From positions 744,001-808,000 of the forward strand of contig NZ_JACHLK010000001.1 in NCBI RefSeq assembly GCF_014207955.1: a stretch of DNA of 64,000 nt, given 5' to 3'. The notes beneath the pieces were generated by a model. It was given only the letters and a program-made list of their open reading frames with translations, was not told the DNA's origin and searched no databases. Shown in pieces: positions 17,436-25,595 of this stretch. The number at the start of each line of letters is the position of its first letter. Position 1 is the stretch's first letter. Source of the stretch: Acidovorax soli (GTDB lineage Bacteria > Pseudomonadota > Gammaproteobacteria > Burkholderiales > Burkholderiaceae_C). The position numbers were made by a program, and so were the translations under genes.

Positions 17436-18338
17436 ATGCGTGCCTCCGCCATGCAACGCAATGTCGCCGATTTCGGCATGGACACCATCAGCCTGGCCGG
17501 CCCGCTGGAGGCCAAGCTGGCCGCCGTGAAGGCCGCCGGCTTCGGCCAGATCATGCTGGCCGCACGCGACATTGTGGGCCACCCCGCGGGCATCGACGCG
17601 GCCGTACAGGCGGTGCGCGAAAGCGGCCTGCGCGTCACAGGTTTCCAGGTGCTGCGCGACTTCGAGGGGCTGTCGGGCCACCTGCACAGCTACAAGGTGG
17701 GTATCGCCCAGCAGATGATCCTCATGGCGCGGGCCCTGGGCACGCGCGTGCTGCTGGCCTGCAGCTCCACCTCGCTGCACGCCACCGACGACCCGGACGC
17801 CATTGCGCGCGACCTGCGCAAGCTGGCCATGCTGGCGCTGCCCCATGGCATCCGCATTGCGTTCGAGGGCCTGTCCTGGGGGCGGCACATCAACGAGGTG
17901 CACCAGGCCTGGGCCGCGGTGCAGCGGGCCGACTGTCCCAACCTTGGCCTGGCCATCGATTCCTACCACCAGTTCGCCACAGGCACGCCCTTGTCGGCCC
18001 TCGACGGCATCGACCCGGAGCGCATCTACCTCGTGCAGCTGTCGGACTTCATGTGGCAGGAAACGCGCACGGTGCAGGAGCGCATCGATACCGCGCGGCA
18101 CTTCCGCGTCTTTCCGGGCGAGGGCGTGCACAGCCAGGCGCTGGTGGAACTGGTGCGCACGCTCGATGCCATGGGCTACCGCGGCGACTACAGCTTCGAG
18201 GTCTTCAACGACGACTACCAGCAACTGCCCCTGCCCTATGTGGCAAGCCGCGCCTGGGACAGTGCCGTGTGGCTGGCCGAAGGGGTGCTGCAGCGTGCCG
18301 TGCCGTTGCCAGGGCATCTGCGGCTGCGCGCGGTTTGA
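17436..18338 (+). CDS. TIM-barrel 3-dehydroshikimate dehydratase candidate
   Basis: A 300-residue sugar-isomerase-like TIM barrel. Candidate divalent-metal ligands in the family order are E144 (IAFEGLSWG), D175 (AIDSYHQF), Q201 (LVQLSD) and E255 (SFEVFND). This is the arrangement in AsbF/QuiC dehydratases, which convert 3-dehydroshikimate to protocatechuate. The ribosome site AAGGAGG is ideal. It is the last gene of the TRAP operon and converges on the NTF2-like gene with a one-base gap. A generic sugar phosphate isomerase is the alternative; the neighbouring dehydrogenase and HPPD-like gene favour the dehydratase call. Confidence 0.82.
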   Translation: MRASAMQRNVADFGMDTISLAGPLEAKLAAVKAAGFGQIMLAARDIVGHPAGIDAAVQAVRESGLRVTGFQVLRDFEGLSGHLHSYKVGIAQQMILMARALGTRVLLACSSTSLHATDDPDAIARDLRKLAMLALPHGIRIAFEGLSWGRHINEVHQAWAAVQRADCPNLGLAIDSYHQFATGTPLSALDGIDPERIYLVQLSDFMWQETRTVQERIDTARHFRVFPGEGVHSQALVELVRTLDAMGYRGDYSFEVFNDDYQQLPLPYVASRAWDSAVWLAEGVLQRAVPLPGHLRLRAV

Positions 18339-18339
18339 C

Positions 18340-18795
18340 TCAGCTGTTGGCGCGCTTCTTCAGCCAGCGCATCAGGCCGCCTACCAAGGGCAGCTTCTCG
18401 TACAGCTCCTCCGCCGCGTCCCAGTAGTCGCGGTGCAGCGTGACCAGGCCCTGGTCGTCGAACACCAGGTGCGAGGCGCCGCGCACGGTCTGGGTCACGC
18501 CCTTGTCGAAATTGCGGAAGGCGAACAGGAACTCCCAGGTCAGAAAGCACTGCGGCCCCTGCACCACGCGCCCGGTGACCACAAAGCGCGGCTGGTCGAG
18601 CGCCTCGAACATGTGCCCGAAGATGCGCTCGATGGCGGGCACGCCCTGCACCTCGTTGAACGGGTCCTTGAAGCGTGCATCGACGGCATAGAGCCGGCCC
18701 AGCGCGGCCACGTCGGCCGGGGCCAGGGTCTCGAAGAACGCCACCACGCGGGTGGCGGCCTCTTCGGTGGATGCGGCGGTGGCGTCGGTGGGCAT
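18340..18795 (-). CDS. nuclear transport factor 2-like (SnoaL-type) protein
   Basis: A 151-residue cytosolic protein with the NTF2/SnoaL cone fold pattern (VVAFFETLAPADVAALGRLY, ARFKDPFNEVQG, then YWDAAEELYEKLP). It is the last gene of the eight-gene lipid operon, 12 bases after the SDR stop. A TTG at 18807 is in frame but the ATG at 18795 was preferred. Such proteins recur with SDR, DUF1365 and CFA-like genes in other proteobacteria; the reaction is unknown. Confidence 0.85.
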   Translation of the reverse strand: MPTDATAASTEEAATRVVAFFETLAPADVAALGRLYAVDARFKDPFNEVQGVPAIERIFGHMFEALDQPRFVVTGRVVQGPQCFLTWEFLFAFRNFDKGVTQTVRGASHLVFDDQGLVTLHRDYWDAAEELYEKLPLVGGLMRWLKKRANS

Positions 18796-18807
18796 GCAGG
18801 GGCTCAA

Positions 18808-19590
18808 TCAAAGTCCGGTGAACTTGCGGATCGCTGGAAAGTACCACCCATAGGGCAGCACGCGCAGCATTTTCATCACGCGCGTGAAGCGCTTGGGGAA
18901 GTGGATGTCGAACTGGCCCTGCGCCCAGCCCTTCAGGATCGCCGCGGCGGCTTCTTCCGGGCTGATCAGGGCGGGCATGTCGAAGTCATTGCCCTCGGTC
19001 AGCGGCGTGGCCACGAAGCCGGGGTTGATCACGCTCACGCCCATGCCCAGGTCGTGCAGGTCCAGGTACAGGGCCTCGGCCAGGTTGATCAGCGCCGCCT
19101 TGGTCGGGCCATAGGCCAGGCTCTTGGGCAGGCCGCGAAAGCCGGCCACGCTGCTGACCAGGCCGATGTGCCCGGCACGCCCTGCGCGGGCCGACGCCAG
19201 CATGGCCGGCAGCACCGCGCCCAGCACATGCAGTGCACCGGTGTAGTTCACCTGTTCGTGGTGCAGCATCTCGGCCAGGTTGAATTCGGTGGCGCGCATG
19301 CCGCGGTAGGTACCGGCGCAGTAGCACACCAGGTCCAGCGGTCCCGTGGCCAGCACCTGGGCTGCGGCAGTGCGCACGGCGTCGGGCACACCCGTGTCCA
19401 CCGGCAGGGCCAGGCTGCCCGGGTGTTGGGCGGCAAAGGCGTTGAGTGCCGCTTCGCTGCGGGCCGAGACGATGACGGCAGCGCCGCGCGCATGCAGGGC
19501 CGATGCCGTGGCGCGGCCGATGCCGCTGGAGGCGCCGATCAGCCAGGCCCGGCGGCCGCGCCAGTCGCGCTGGGCGGGGTTGAGGCTCAT
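18808..19590 (-). CDS. short-chain dehydrogenase/reductase
   Basis: A 260-residue classical SDR. The cofactor motif is GASSGIG (residues 19-25). The catalytic Ser is in LVSSVAG, and YGPTK gives Tyr and Lys. The C-terminal part (FDIHFPKRFTRVMKMLRVLP) resembles SDRs found with CFA-type methylases. It probably acts on a lipid or fatty acyl intermediate, but the substrate is unknown. It overlaps the upstream DUF3833 gene by four bases (ATGA), implying translational coupling. Confidence 0.92.
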   Translation of the reverse strand: MSLNPAQRDWRGRRAWLIGASSGIGRATASALHARGAAVIVSARSEAALNAFAAQHPGSLALPVDTGVPDAVRTAAAQVLATGPLDLVCYCAGTYRGMRATEFNLAEMLHHEQVNYTGALHVLGAVLPAMLASARAGRAGHIGLVSSVAGFRGLPKSLAYGPTKAALINLAEALYLDLHDLGMGVSVINPGFVATPLTEGNDFDMPALISPEEAAAAILKGWAQGQFDIHFPKRFTRVMKMLRVLPYGWYFPAIRKFTGL

Positions 19591-20138
19591 GGCACCGCCC
19601 GTTTCGTGAACGACAGCGTGACCTCGCCCAGGCGCACGCCGAACTTGCGCATGGTGGCGCGGTTGAGCATGACGCGCTCGTCCATCTGGTACATCCAGTC
19701 GTCCATGTCCACGTGGTAGACCGTGCCGTCCACGGGCAGGGCCAGGGTGTAGGTCCAGTGGAAGGCGTTGCCGCGGGCCTGGCCCGTGGCCTGGCCGACC
19801 ACGTCGCCGGCCGTGCCGGTGTAGCGGCCATCGGCGCCACGCACGAGGCGCCAGATGCGCCGCTCGGTGCTGCCGTCCGAGTAGGTGAAGGCTTCGTCAA
19901 GCACGCCCTGGTCGCCGGTCCACTGGCAGTGCATGACCACGCTGAAGCGCTTGACAACCTTGCCGCTGCGGTCCTGGAACATGCCCTGCGCATCGACGAT
20001 GCCGTTGAAATACTGCGCCAGGTCGAGCACCGGCTTTTCGGCCGCATAGTCGGCCACGCTCTGGCCGGCGCAGCCCGGCAGCAGCACAGGGGTGGCCACG
20101 GCCGTGGCCGCAAGAAGGAGTCGGCGCCGCTGCATCAT
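19587..20138 (-). CDS. DUF3833 lipoprotein
   Basis: A 183-residue protein with a lipoprotein signal (lipobox LLPGC, Cys near residue 23). A beta-rich domain follows (LAQYFNGIVDAQGMFQDRSG, DEAFTYSDGSTERRIW, YHVDMDDWMYQMDERVMLNR) that matches DUF3833. It probably sits on the periplasmic face of a membrane. The fold resembles lipid-binding calycins, but this is a guess. It overlaps both neighbours by four bases. Function is unknown; it occurs with CFA-like lipid clusters. Confidence 0.88.
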   Translation of the reverse strand: MMQRRRLLLAATAVATPVLLPGCAGQSVADYAAEKPVLDLAQYFNGIVDAQGMFQDRSGKVVKRFSVVMHCQWTGDQGVLDEAFTYSDGSTERRIWRLVRGADGRYTGTAGDVVGQATGQARGNAFHWTYTLALPVDGTVYHVDMDDWMYQMDERVMLNRATMRKFGVRLGEVTLSFTKRAVP

Positions 20139-21430
20139 GGCTGGCCTCCAAGCGATGGAAGAGGGGCTGCGGCAAGGGGCTGCCGCAGGAGCAGGAAAGA
20201 CAGCGCGGCCGCTGCCGCCAGCTTCAGGGCGCAGGGCAGCACGGCATAGGCCAGGGTGAGGGTGTGCAGGCCCTCTGCGCTGCGCGTGCCGGGCGCATAG
20301 CCCAGGGCGTCGAGCAGGGGCAGCGCCAGGCCGGCAGCGAGCGCCAGGTTGAGCTTGGTGGCAAAGTTCCACCAGCCGAAGTAGGCGCCCTCCTGCCGGC
20401 CGCTGTCGCCCGCGGCCGCCACCACACCGGCCAGCAGCGCGCCGGGCAGGGCCAGGTCCGCGCCCAGGGCCATGCCCGAGAGCGCGCACACGGCCAGGAA
20501 GGGCCCGCTGTCGCCCGTGCCCAGCAGCGCCGTCCAGCCGAACACTGCCACGGCCAGCAGCATGCCCGCCAGCCAGCTGCGGGCCAGCCCCCAATGCGCC
20601 ACGGCCCGCAGCCACAGCGGGATCGAGAGCGCCGCCGTGAGGAAGTAGGCGGCCAGGAACATCGGCTCCCGGCCCGGCGGGGCCTGCAGCCGGTCCTGGA
20701 TGAAGAACAGCACCAGCGTGGCCGGGATGGCGCTGGCGATGCCGTTGAGCACGAACACCGCGAGCAGGCGCCGGAAGGTGGGCCGGGCCCAGGGCCGCCA
20801 CAGGTCGGCCAGGCCCGTGGCCTCTGGTGGCGCTGGTGCCGGCCGGGGGGCGCGCAGCCAAGCCAGCCAGCCCAGCACCAGGGTGGCGGCAAACACACCC
20901 AGCATCACTGGCAGGCCCAGCAAGGTGGGCAGCACCGAGGCCAGCACCACGCCGGCCAGCGCAGCGCCCTCGCGCCAGGCCACGATGCGGCTGCGCTGCA
21001 GTTCGTCGCCGCCCAGGCGCGCGCCCCAGGACTGGTGCGCTATGCCGAGCTGGCTGTACGCCAGGTAGCTGACCAGCAGGCAGGCCAGGGCCCAGGCGGT
21101 GAGTGCCCCCTGGCCCTGCACCCGGGGAAAGAACAGGGCGGTGAGCCCGACGGCCAGTACCACCGCGGACACGGCCCCGGTGGAGAGCACGGCCAGCGGC
21201 GAACGCTCGAACAGCCGATCGGCCCAGCGGCCGAGCAGCGGGTCCGACAGGGCGTCGAACAGGCGTGCGGCCAGCAGCACGCCGCCCAGTGTGGCCAGTG
21301 GCATGCCGAACTCGCGTGCATAGTGGTGGGGCAGCAGCACATACAGCGGCAGGGCCACGAAAGCCAGCGGCAAGCCGAGCAGGCCATAGGCCAGCCCCTG
21401 GCGCCAGGGCAGTGCTGCGGCCATGGTCAT
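20135..21430 (-). CDS. MFS transporter (GPH/sugar-cation symporter-like)
   Basis: A 431-residue, 12-segment membrane protein of the major facilitator superfamily with the GPH-like motif DALSDPLLGRWADR (about residues 58-71) after segment 2. In similar clusters the MFS member may flip or move a modified lipid or precursor; the substrate is unknown. The start MTMAAALPWRQG at 21430 overlaps the end of the chalcone-isomerase-like gene by four bases. Confidence 0.88.
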   Translation of the reverse strand: MTMAAALPWRQGLAYGLLGLPLAFVALPLYVLLPHHYAREFGMPLATLGGVLLAARLFDALSDPLLGRWADRLFERSPLAVLSTGAVSAVVLAVGLTALFFPRVQGQGALTAWALACLLVSYLAYSQLGIAHQSWGARLGGDELQRSRIVAWREGAALAGVVLASVLPTLLGLPVMLGVFAATLVLGWLAWLRAPRPAPAPPEATGLADLWRPWARPTFRRLLAVFVLNGIASAIPATLVLFFIQDRLQAPPGREPMFLAAYFLTAALSIPLWLRAVAHWGLARSWLAGMLLAVAVFGWTALLGTGDSGPFLAVCALSGMALGADLALPGALLAGVVAAAGDSGRQEGAYFGWWNFATKLNLALAAGLALPLLDALGYAPGTRSAEGLHTLTLAYAVLPCALKLAAAAALSFLLLRQPLAAAPLPSLGGQP

Positions 21431-22008
21431 GGCGCTTGCGCGGCGGGCGGCGGCGCGATCAGCGCCTGGCGCAAGGCCGGCTCGGAGGTGCGGGGCGACA
21501 GCCAGATGCCGAAGAACAGGCGCGAGAATTCGGGGTCCTGGACCTCGCCGACCACCTGCCCACCCATCTGGAACACGGCGCCCGCCCCGGGCTGGTAGAT
21601 GCCGCTCAACTGGTCGCCGGCCTTCACGTCGGGCAGGGCGGCCTGCAGGGCCTGTTGCCAGCGGGTGGCCTGTGCGGGCGTAAAGCGGCCCACGCGCCGC
21701 ATCTCCTGGATCGAGCGCCTGGCAATCGCCTCGGCCGTGAAGTCGCGCTGGTACTCCAGCTGCAGCACCAGGGGCCGGGCGCCGTAGTCGCTGGCCTCGA
21801 AGCCGGGGCTCACCCACAGCTGGGCGCTGTAGACCGGAAAGCCTAGGAAGCGCAGCGTGCCCTGGCCCGCCTGGCGCAGGCCGGGCAGCGGTGCCATGGC
21901 AGGGGCTGGTGCCACGGCGGGCGCCTGGCCCATGGCCAGGCCAGGGGCCAGGAGCAGGGCGCCACTGGCCAGGGCCAGGGAGAGCGCGGCAACTTGCTTC
22001 ATGGCCAT
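21427..22008 (-). CDS. chalcone isomerase-like periplasmic protein
   Basis: A 193-residue protein with a signal peptide (MAMKQVAALSLALASGALLL, cleavage near GLAMGQA). A chalcone-isomerase-like domain follows, with GQGTLRFLGFPVYSAQLWV and ALVLQLEYQRDF-type strands and PEFSRLFFGIWLSPRTSEPALRQAL at the end. Bacterial members lack flavonoid substrates; the fold binds fatty acids in plant relatives, which suits a lipid operon. The gap to the methylase gene is four bases and it overlaps the MFS gene by four. Confidence 0.85.
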   Translation of the reverse strand: MAMKQVAALSLALASGALLLAPGLAMGQAPAVAPAPAMAPLPGLRQAGQGTLRFLGFPVYSAQLWVSPGFEASDYGARPLVLQLEYQRDFTAEAIARRSIQEMRRVGRFTPAQATRWQQALQAALPDVKAGDQLSGIYQPGAGAVFQMGGQVVGEVQDPEFSRLFFGIWLSPRTSEPALRQALIAPPPAAQAP

Positions 22009-22012
22009 GGGC

Positions 22013-23236
22013 TCAGTCGCGCACCAGCGTGTACTGCACGAGGTTGATGTTCTCCATGGCGAAGGCCGCCTCGCAATAGGCCAGGTAGAACTCCCAGATG
22101 TGCAGGAAGCGCTCGTCGAAGCCGAGCGCGAGGATCTGCGCGCGCTGGGCCAGGAAGCGCTCGCGCCAGCGCCTGAGCGTCTCGGCATAGTCCTGGCCGA
22201 AGGCGAACTCGTCCACCACACGCAGGCCGGCGGCTTCGGCCTCGCGGCGGAACTCGCGTGGGCAGGGCAGGCAGCCGCCCGGAAAGATGTACTGCTGGAT
22301 GAAGTCGGTGGAGCTGATGTAGCGTTCGAACAGGCTGTCGTCGATCACGATGCTCTGGATGCAGGCCCGCCCGCCGGGCTTGAGCAGGCGCCGCACGGCC
22401 TGGAAGTAGGTGGGCCAGTAGGCACGGCCCACGGCCTCGACCATCTCGATGGAGCAGACCGCGTCATACGGGCCGTCGGTGATGTCGCGGTAGTCCTGCA
22501 GGCGCAGTTCCGCGCGTTCGGCCACGCCGAGCCGTGCCATGCGCTCCTGGGCGAAGGCCAGTTGCTCAGTCGACAGTGTCACGCCGGTCAGCGCGGCGCC
22601 GAACTCGGTGGTTGCCATCTCGGCCAGGGCGCCCCAGCCGCAACCGATCTCCAGCACCCGGTCGCCCGGCTGCACGCCGGCCATGCGCAAGGCCCGGCGC
22701 ACCTTGGCATGCTGGGCCGTGCGCATGTCGCCACCCGCGTCGCCCTCGAACCAGGCCGACGAGTAGTTCATGGTGTCGTCCAGCCACAGGGTGTAGAAGG
22801 CATTGCCCAGGTCGTAGTGGGCATGGATGTTCTTCTGGCTGTTGGCACGCGTGTTGCGGTTGAGCAGGTGCTTGATGCGGTAGAGCAGCCGCCCGGCCCA
22901 GGAACCGTAGATCACGCTCTCCACCTGCTGGCGGTTGGCGATGAAGACGCGCAGCAGGTCCGTCAGGTTCGGCGTGGTCCAATCGCCCGCGATGTAGCTC
23001 TCGGCAAAGCCGATGTCGCCGGACTTGAGCGCGGCGCGGCACAGGTTCCAGTTGCGCAGCGTGATGGCCGCGGCCGGCCCGCCGCCCTGGTGGTCGCCGA
23101 AGTGCTGCAGCGTGCCATCGGGCAGCTGCACGGTGAGGCTGCCGTGCTGCAGGCGCTGCATGAGCTGCAGGGCCGTGCGTGCGGCGGCCGGCGTGCCCGC
23201 TGGCAGGGTGCGTGGGAGCGTGGTGCTGTGGTGCAT
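22013..23236 (-). CDS. cyclopropane-fatty-acyl-phospholipid synthase family methyltransferase
   Basis: A SAM-dependent methylase of 407 residues acting on unsaturated phospholipid acyl chains. The SAM site is VLEIGCGWGALAEMA, and FPGGCLP has C322 matching the E. coli Cfa active-site cysteine region. Of the E. coli bicarbonate-site residues, the Glu is kept (MVE267AVG), but the neighbouring His is Ala268 and the LLH-motif His reads Q294 (CIQSIVI). It may therefore be a methylase of the UfaM kind rather than a true cyclopropane synthase. The start MHHSTTLPRT at 23236 follows the DUF1365 gene by 17 bases. Confidence 0.9.
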   Translation of the reverse strand: MHHSTTLPRTLPAGTPAAARTALQLMQRLQHGSLTVQLPDGTLQHFGDHQGGGPAAAITLRNWNLCRAALKSGDIGFAESYIAGDWTTPNLTDLLRVFIANRQQVESVIYGSWAGRLLYRIKHLLNRNTRANSQKNIHAHYDLGNAFYTLWLDDTMNYSSAWFEGDAGGDMRTAQHAKVRRALRMAGVQPGDRVLEIGCGWGALAEMATTEFGAALTGVTLSTEQLAFAQERMARLGVAERAELRLQDYRDITDGPYDAVCSIEMVEAVGRAYWPTYFQAVRRLLKPGGRACIQSIVIDDSLFERYISSTDFIQQYIFPGGCLPCPREFRREAEAAGLRVVDEFAFGQDYAETLRRWRERFLAQRAQILALGFDERFLHIWEFYLAYCEAAFAMENINLVQYTLVRD

Positions 23237-23253
23237 GGCGGGGTCTTTCCGGG

Positions 23254-24042
23254 TCAGCGGGTCACAAAGGAGGCGGGCGTCTCGGGCTTGCGGTGAAAGC
23301 GCACGCGCTTGGTCCACAGGCGCAGCGCCTGCCAGTGGATGCGGGCGATCAGCGCCAGCGTCATCGCGGGATAGCCCCAGAGCGCGTGGCGCAGCGTGGC
23401 GCGGGTGATGGGTTCGAGCGTGCCGCTCACGCTGGTCTGCAGCAGCGGCCCCTGGGCGTCGTCGTGGTCGATGCGCACCACGGTGCGCTCCTCGCCGCCG
23501 TGCACGGTGCGCAGGAAACGGAAACGGTAGCCGCCGCTGAGGTCGCAGAACGGCGAGACATGGAAGACCTTGCGCGCGCGCTGCTCGGCCCCGTAGCGTG
23601 GTGCGTCCAGCAGGTAGCAGTGGCGCTCGCCGAAGGTGTTGTTGACCTCGACCACGATGGCACGCAGGCTGCCGTCCGCGCGGTGGCAGTACCAGAAGCT
23701 CACGGGCTTGAAGGTGTAGCCCAGCACGCGCGGGTAGCAGTGCAGCCAGGCCTCGCCCGTGGCATCGGTGATGCCCTCGGCGCGCAGCAAGTCGTCGAGC
23801 CAGGCCAGTGCCCCGCCCTGCTCGGGGCCGCGGCCGTCGCCATGGTCGGCATCGTGGAAGCTGATGGCGCCGCGCCGGTTCATGGCCAGCAGGCCCGGGG
23901 CCTGCGCCTGCAGCGTGCGCAGGGGCAGCATGAGAAAGAAGGTGGGGTAGGCGAACGCATGCCGCGCGGGGCGCAGCCGGGTGTGGCGCACCTGGCCAAA
24001 GCCCAGCAGCGGTTCTGCAGTGCGCGGGGTGCCGGTCGTCAT
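23254..24042 (-). CDS. DUF1365 domain protein
   Basis: A 262-residue protein matching DUF1365 throughout. It has RHTRLRPARHAFAYPTFFLML near the N-terminus and PRVLGYTFKPVSFWYCHRADG and VEVNNTFGERHCYLL in the middle. KVFHVSPFCDLSGGYRFRF and a C-terminal hydrophobic stretch (LWGYPAMTLALIARIHWQALRLW) follow. It is nearly always encoded between an FAD amine-oxidase-like gene and a CFA-like methylase, as here. The reaction is unknown; involvement in furan or methylated fatty acid formation is inferred. It overlaps the FAD gene by four bases. Confidence 0.93.
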   Translation of the reverse strand: MTTGTPRTAEPLLGFGQVRHTRLRPARHAFAYPTFFLMLPLRTLQAQAPGLLAMNRRGAISFHDADHGDGRGPEQGGALAWLDDLLRAEGITDATGEAWLHCYPRVLGYTFKPVSFWYCHRADGSLRAIVVEVNNTFGERHCYLLDAPRYGAEQRARKVFHVSPFCDLSGGYRFRFLRTVHGGEERTVVRIDHDDAQGPLLQTSVSGTLEPITRATLRHALWGYPAMTLALIARIHWQALRLWTKRVRFHRKPETPASFVTR

Positions 24043-25349
24043 GCGGCCTCCGCCAGCGGTGCCGGCAGGCGGGCCAGCAGCTGCTCGGCCACGGCCAGGC
24101 CCGAGCTCAGCCCGTCTTCATGGAAGCCGTAGCCTGTCCAGGCGCCGCAGAACCAGGTGTGTTCGCGGCCCTGGAGCTGCGCGACGCTCTTTTGCGCACG
24201 GATCGCTGCCAGATCGAAGACCGGGTGGGCGTAGTCGTAGCGACCGATGACCTGGGCCGGGTCGATCTCGGTCACCGGGTTGAGCGAGACCAGCACCGGT
24301 TGTGCGAAGGGCACAGGCTGCAGCTGGTTGATCAGGTAGTGCAGGCAGACGCGGGCCGATTCGCGGCTGCGCTCGGCGGCGCGCTCGTAGTTCCACGCGG
24401 CCCAGGCGGCACGGCGCGTGGGCAGCACCGTGGTGTCGGTGTGCAGCACGGCGTGGTTGGCCTGGTAGCGGATGGCGCCGAGCACCGCGCGCTCCTGCAG
24501 CGTGGGCTGGGCCAGCAGCGCCAGTGCCTGGTCCGAGTGGGTGGCCAGCACCACCTGGTCGAAATGCTCGGTGTTGCCCGCCGTCACCACGCGCACGCCG
24601 GCGGCGTCGCGCTCGATGCGGCGCACGGGGGTGGCCAGGCGCTTGTCCAGGATGCCGGCGACGATCCGGTCCACGTAACGGCGCGCGCCGCCGGCCACGG
24701 TCCACCACTGGGGCCGGTTGCTCACCTGGATCAGGCCATGGTTGTGGCAGAAGCGGACCATGGTGGCCACGGGGAACTGCAGCATCTGGTCGGTCGGGCA
24801 GCTCCAGATGCAGCCCAGCATGGGCAGGAAGTACCAGTCGCGGAAAGCCTCGCCGAAGCCGTGTTCTTTCAGGAAGTCGCCGAGCGGCTGCATCAGCGCG
24901 GCATCGGCCCCCTGCTGCGCCAGCCGGGTGCACAGCCGGTTGAAGCGCAGCAGGTCGTACAGCATGCCCAGGAAGCGCGGGTTCACGAGGTTGCCGCGCT
25001 GGGCGAACACGGTCGACAGGCTGGTGCCGCTCCACTCCAGCGGCTGCCCGCCACCCAGGGCCCGGGGCACCTGCACCGAGAACGACATGTCGGACTTCGC
25101 CGTCTCCACACCGAGCTCGGCCAGCAGGCGGATCAGGTTCGGGTAGGTGCGTTCGTTGAACACCAGGAAGCCGGTGTCGACGCCGCTGGCCACGTTCCGG
25201 CCATCGGTGCCGGGCAGGGTCACGTCGACCGTGTGCGTGTGGCCGCCGAAATAGCTGCCCGCTTCAAAGAGGGTGATGTCGGCCTGGCCGCGCAGCCGGT
25301 GGGCCACTGCCAGGCCCGAGATGCCGGCGCCGATGATGGCGATCTTCAT
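24039..25349 (-). CDS. FAD-dependent amine-oxidase-like oxidoreductase
   Basis: A 436-residue flavoprotein. The N-terminal Rossmann dinucleotide motif is IIGAGISGLAVAHRL (residues 4-18), followed by GGHTHTVDV. FNERTYPNLIRLLAELGV and the C-terminal FCGAWTGYGFHEDGLSSG form the second FAD-contact motif. It resembles carotenoid/lipid desaturase-like members of the amine oxidase family. As first gene of an operon with DUF1365 and a CFA-like methylase, it is a candidate desaturase or oxidase of phospholipid acyl chains. The start codon follows an AGAGGGA site in a hairpin loop. Confidence 0.93.
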   Translation of the reverse strand: MKIAIIGAGISGLAVAHRLRGQADITLFEAGSYFGGHTHTVDVTLPGTDGRNVASGVDTGFLVFNERTYPNLIRLLAELGVETAKSDMSFSVQVPRALGGGQPLEWSGTSLSTVFAQRGNLVNPRFLGMLYDLLRFNRLCTRLAQQGADAALMQPLGDFLKEHGFGEAFRDWYFLPMLGCIWSCPTDQMLQFPVATMVRFCHNHGLIQVSNRPQWWTVAGGARRYVDRIVAGILDKRLATPVRRIERDAAGVRVVTAGNTEHFDQVVLATHSDQALALLAQPTLQERAVLGAIRYQANHAVLHTDTTVLPTRRAAWAAWNYERAAERSRESARVCLHYLINQLQPVPFAQPVLVSLNPVTEIDPAQVIGRYDYAHPVFDLAAIRAQKSVAQLQGREHTWFCGAWTGYGFHEDGLSSGLAVAEQLLARLPAPLAEAA

Positions 25350-25370
25350 GGCCGGCTCCCTCTGGCCGGC
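25349..25370 (-). promoter_or_regulatory. ribosome binding site in a hairpin loop before the FAD gene
   Basis: On the minus strand GCCGGC (25370-25365) can pair with GCCGGC (25356-25351), leaving the ribosome site AGAGGGA in the 8-base loop. The start ATG follows one base after the stem. A translational control role is possible but not shown. Confidence 0.4.
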
Positions 25371-25385
25371 AGGCTGAATAAAAAA

Positions 25386-25545
25386 GTTGCGAAGCGTCCC
25401 GAAACGAATAAGAGAGGGAGGGAGGAGAAGCGCTCCAGGAGGACAGTCGGAACCTGTGGGACCGAAAGGCTTCGCAACGGTAAAACGGAGGGACGCTCAT
25501 CACGTCCTTGCGTTCGATAGAGTAAGGCCGTTCCGCAGAAGTTCC
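25386..25545 (-). promoter_or_regulatory. leader/promoter region of the lipid operon: possible ECF-type promoter and 10-bp inverted repeat
   Basis: On the minus strand GGAACTT (25545-25539), followed after 17 bases by TCTAT (25521-25517), resembles a sigma-E/ECF -35/-10 pair. Downstream, GTTGCGAAGC and its complement GCTTCGCAAC (25469-25478 and 25386-25395) form a 10-bp inverted repeat 73 bases apart. This could fold the leader RNA. Both are weak single-site readings. Confidence 0.3.
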
Positions 25546-25595
25546 AGAGCTTCAGCGGCATTTTTTTGAAGAAATGTAAAGAAAACATTTCACGC

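Noticed and set aside
25264..25503. Small open frame covering the lipid operon leader
   Set aside because: No ribosome site and no recognisable sequence; it overlaps the FAD gene start in another frame.
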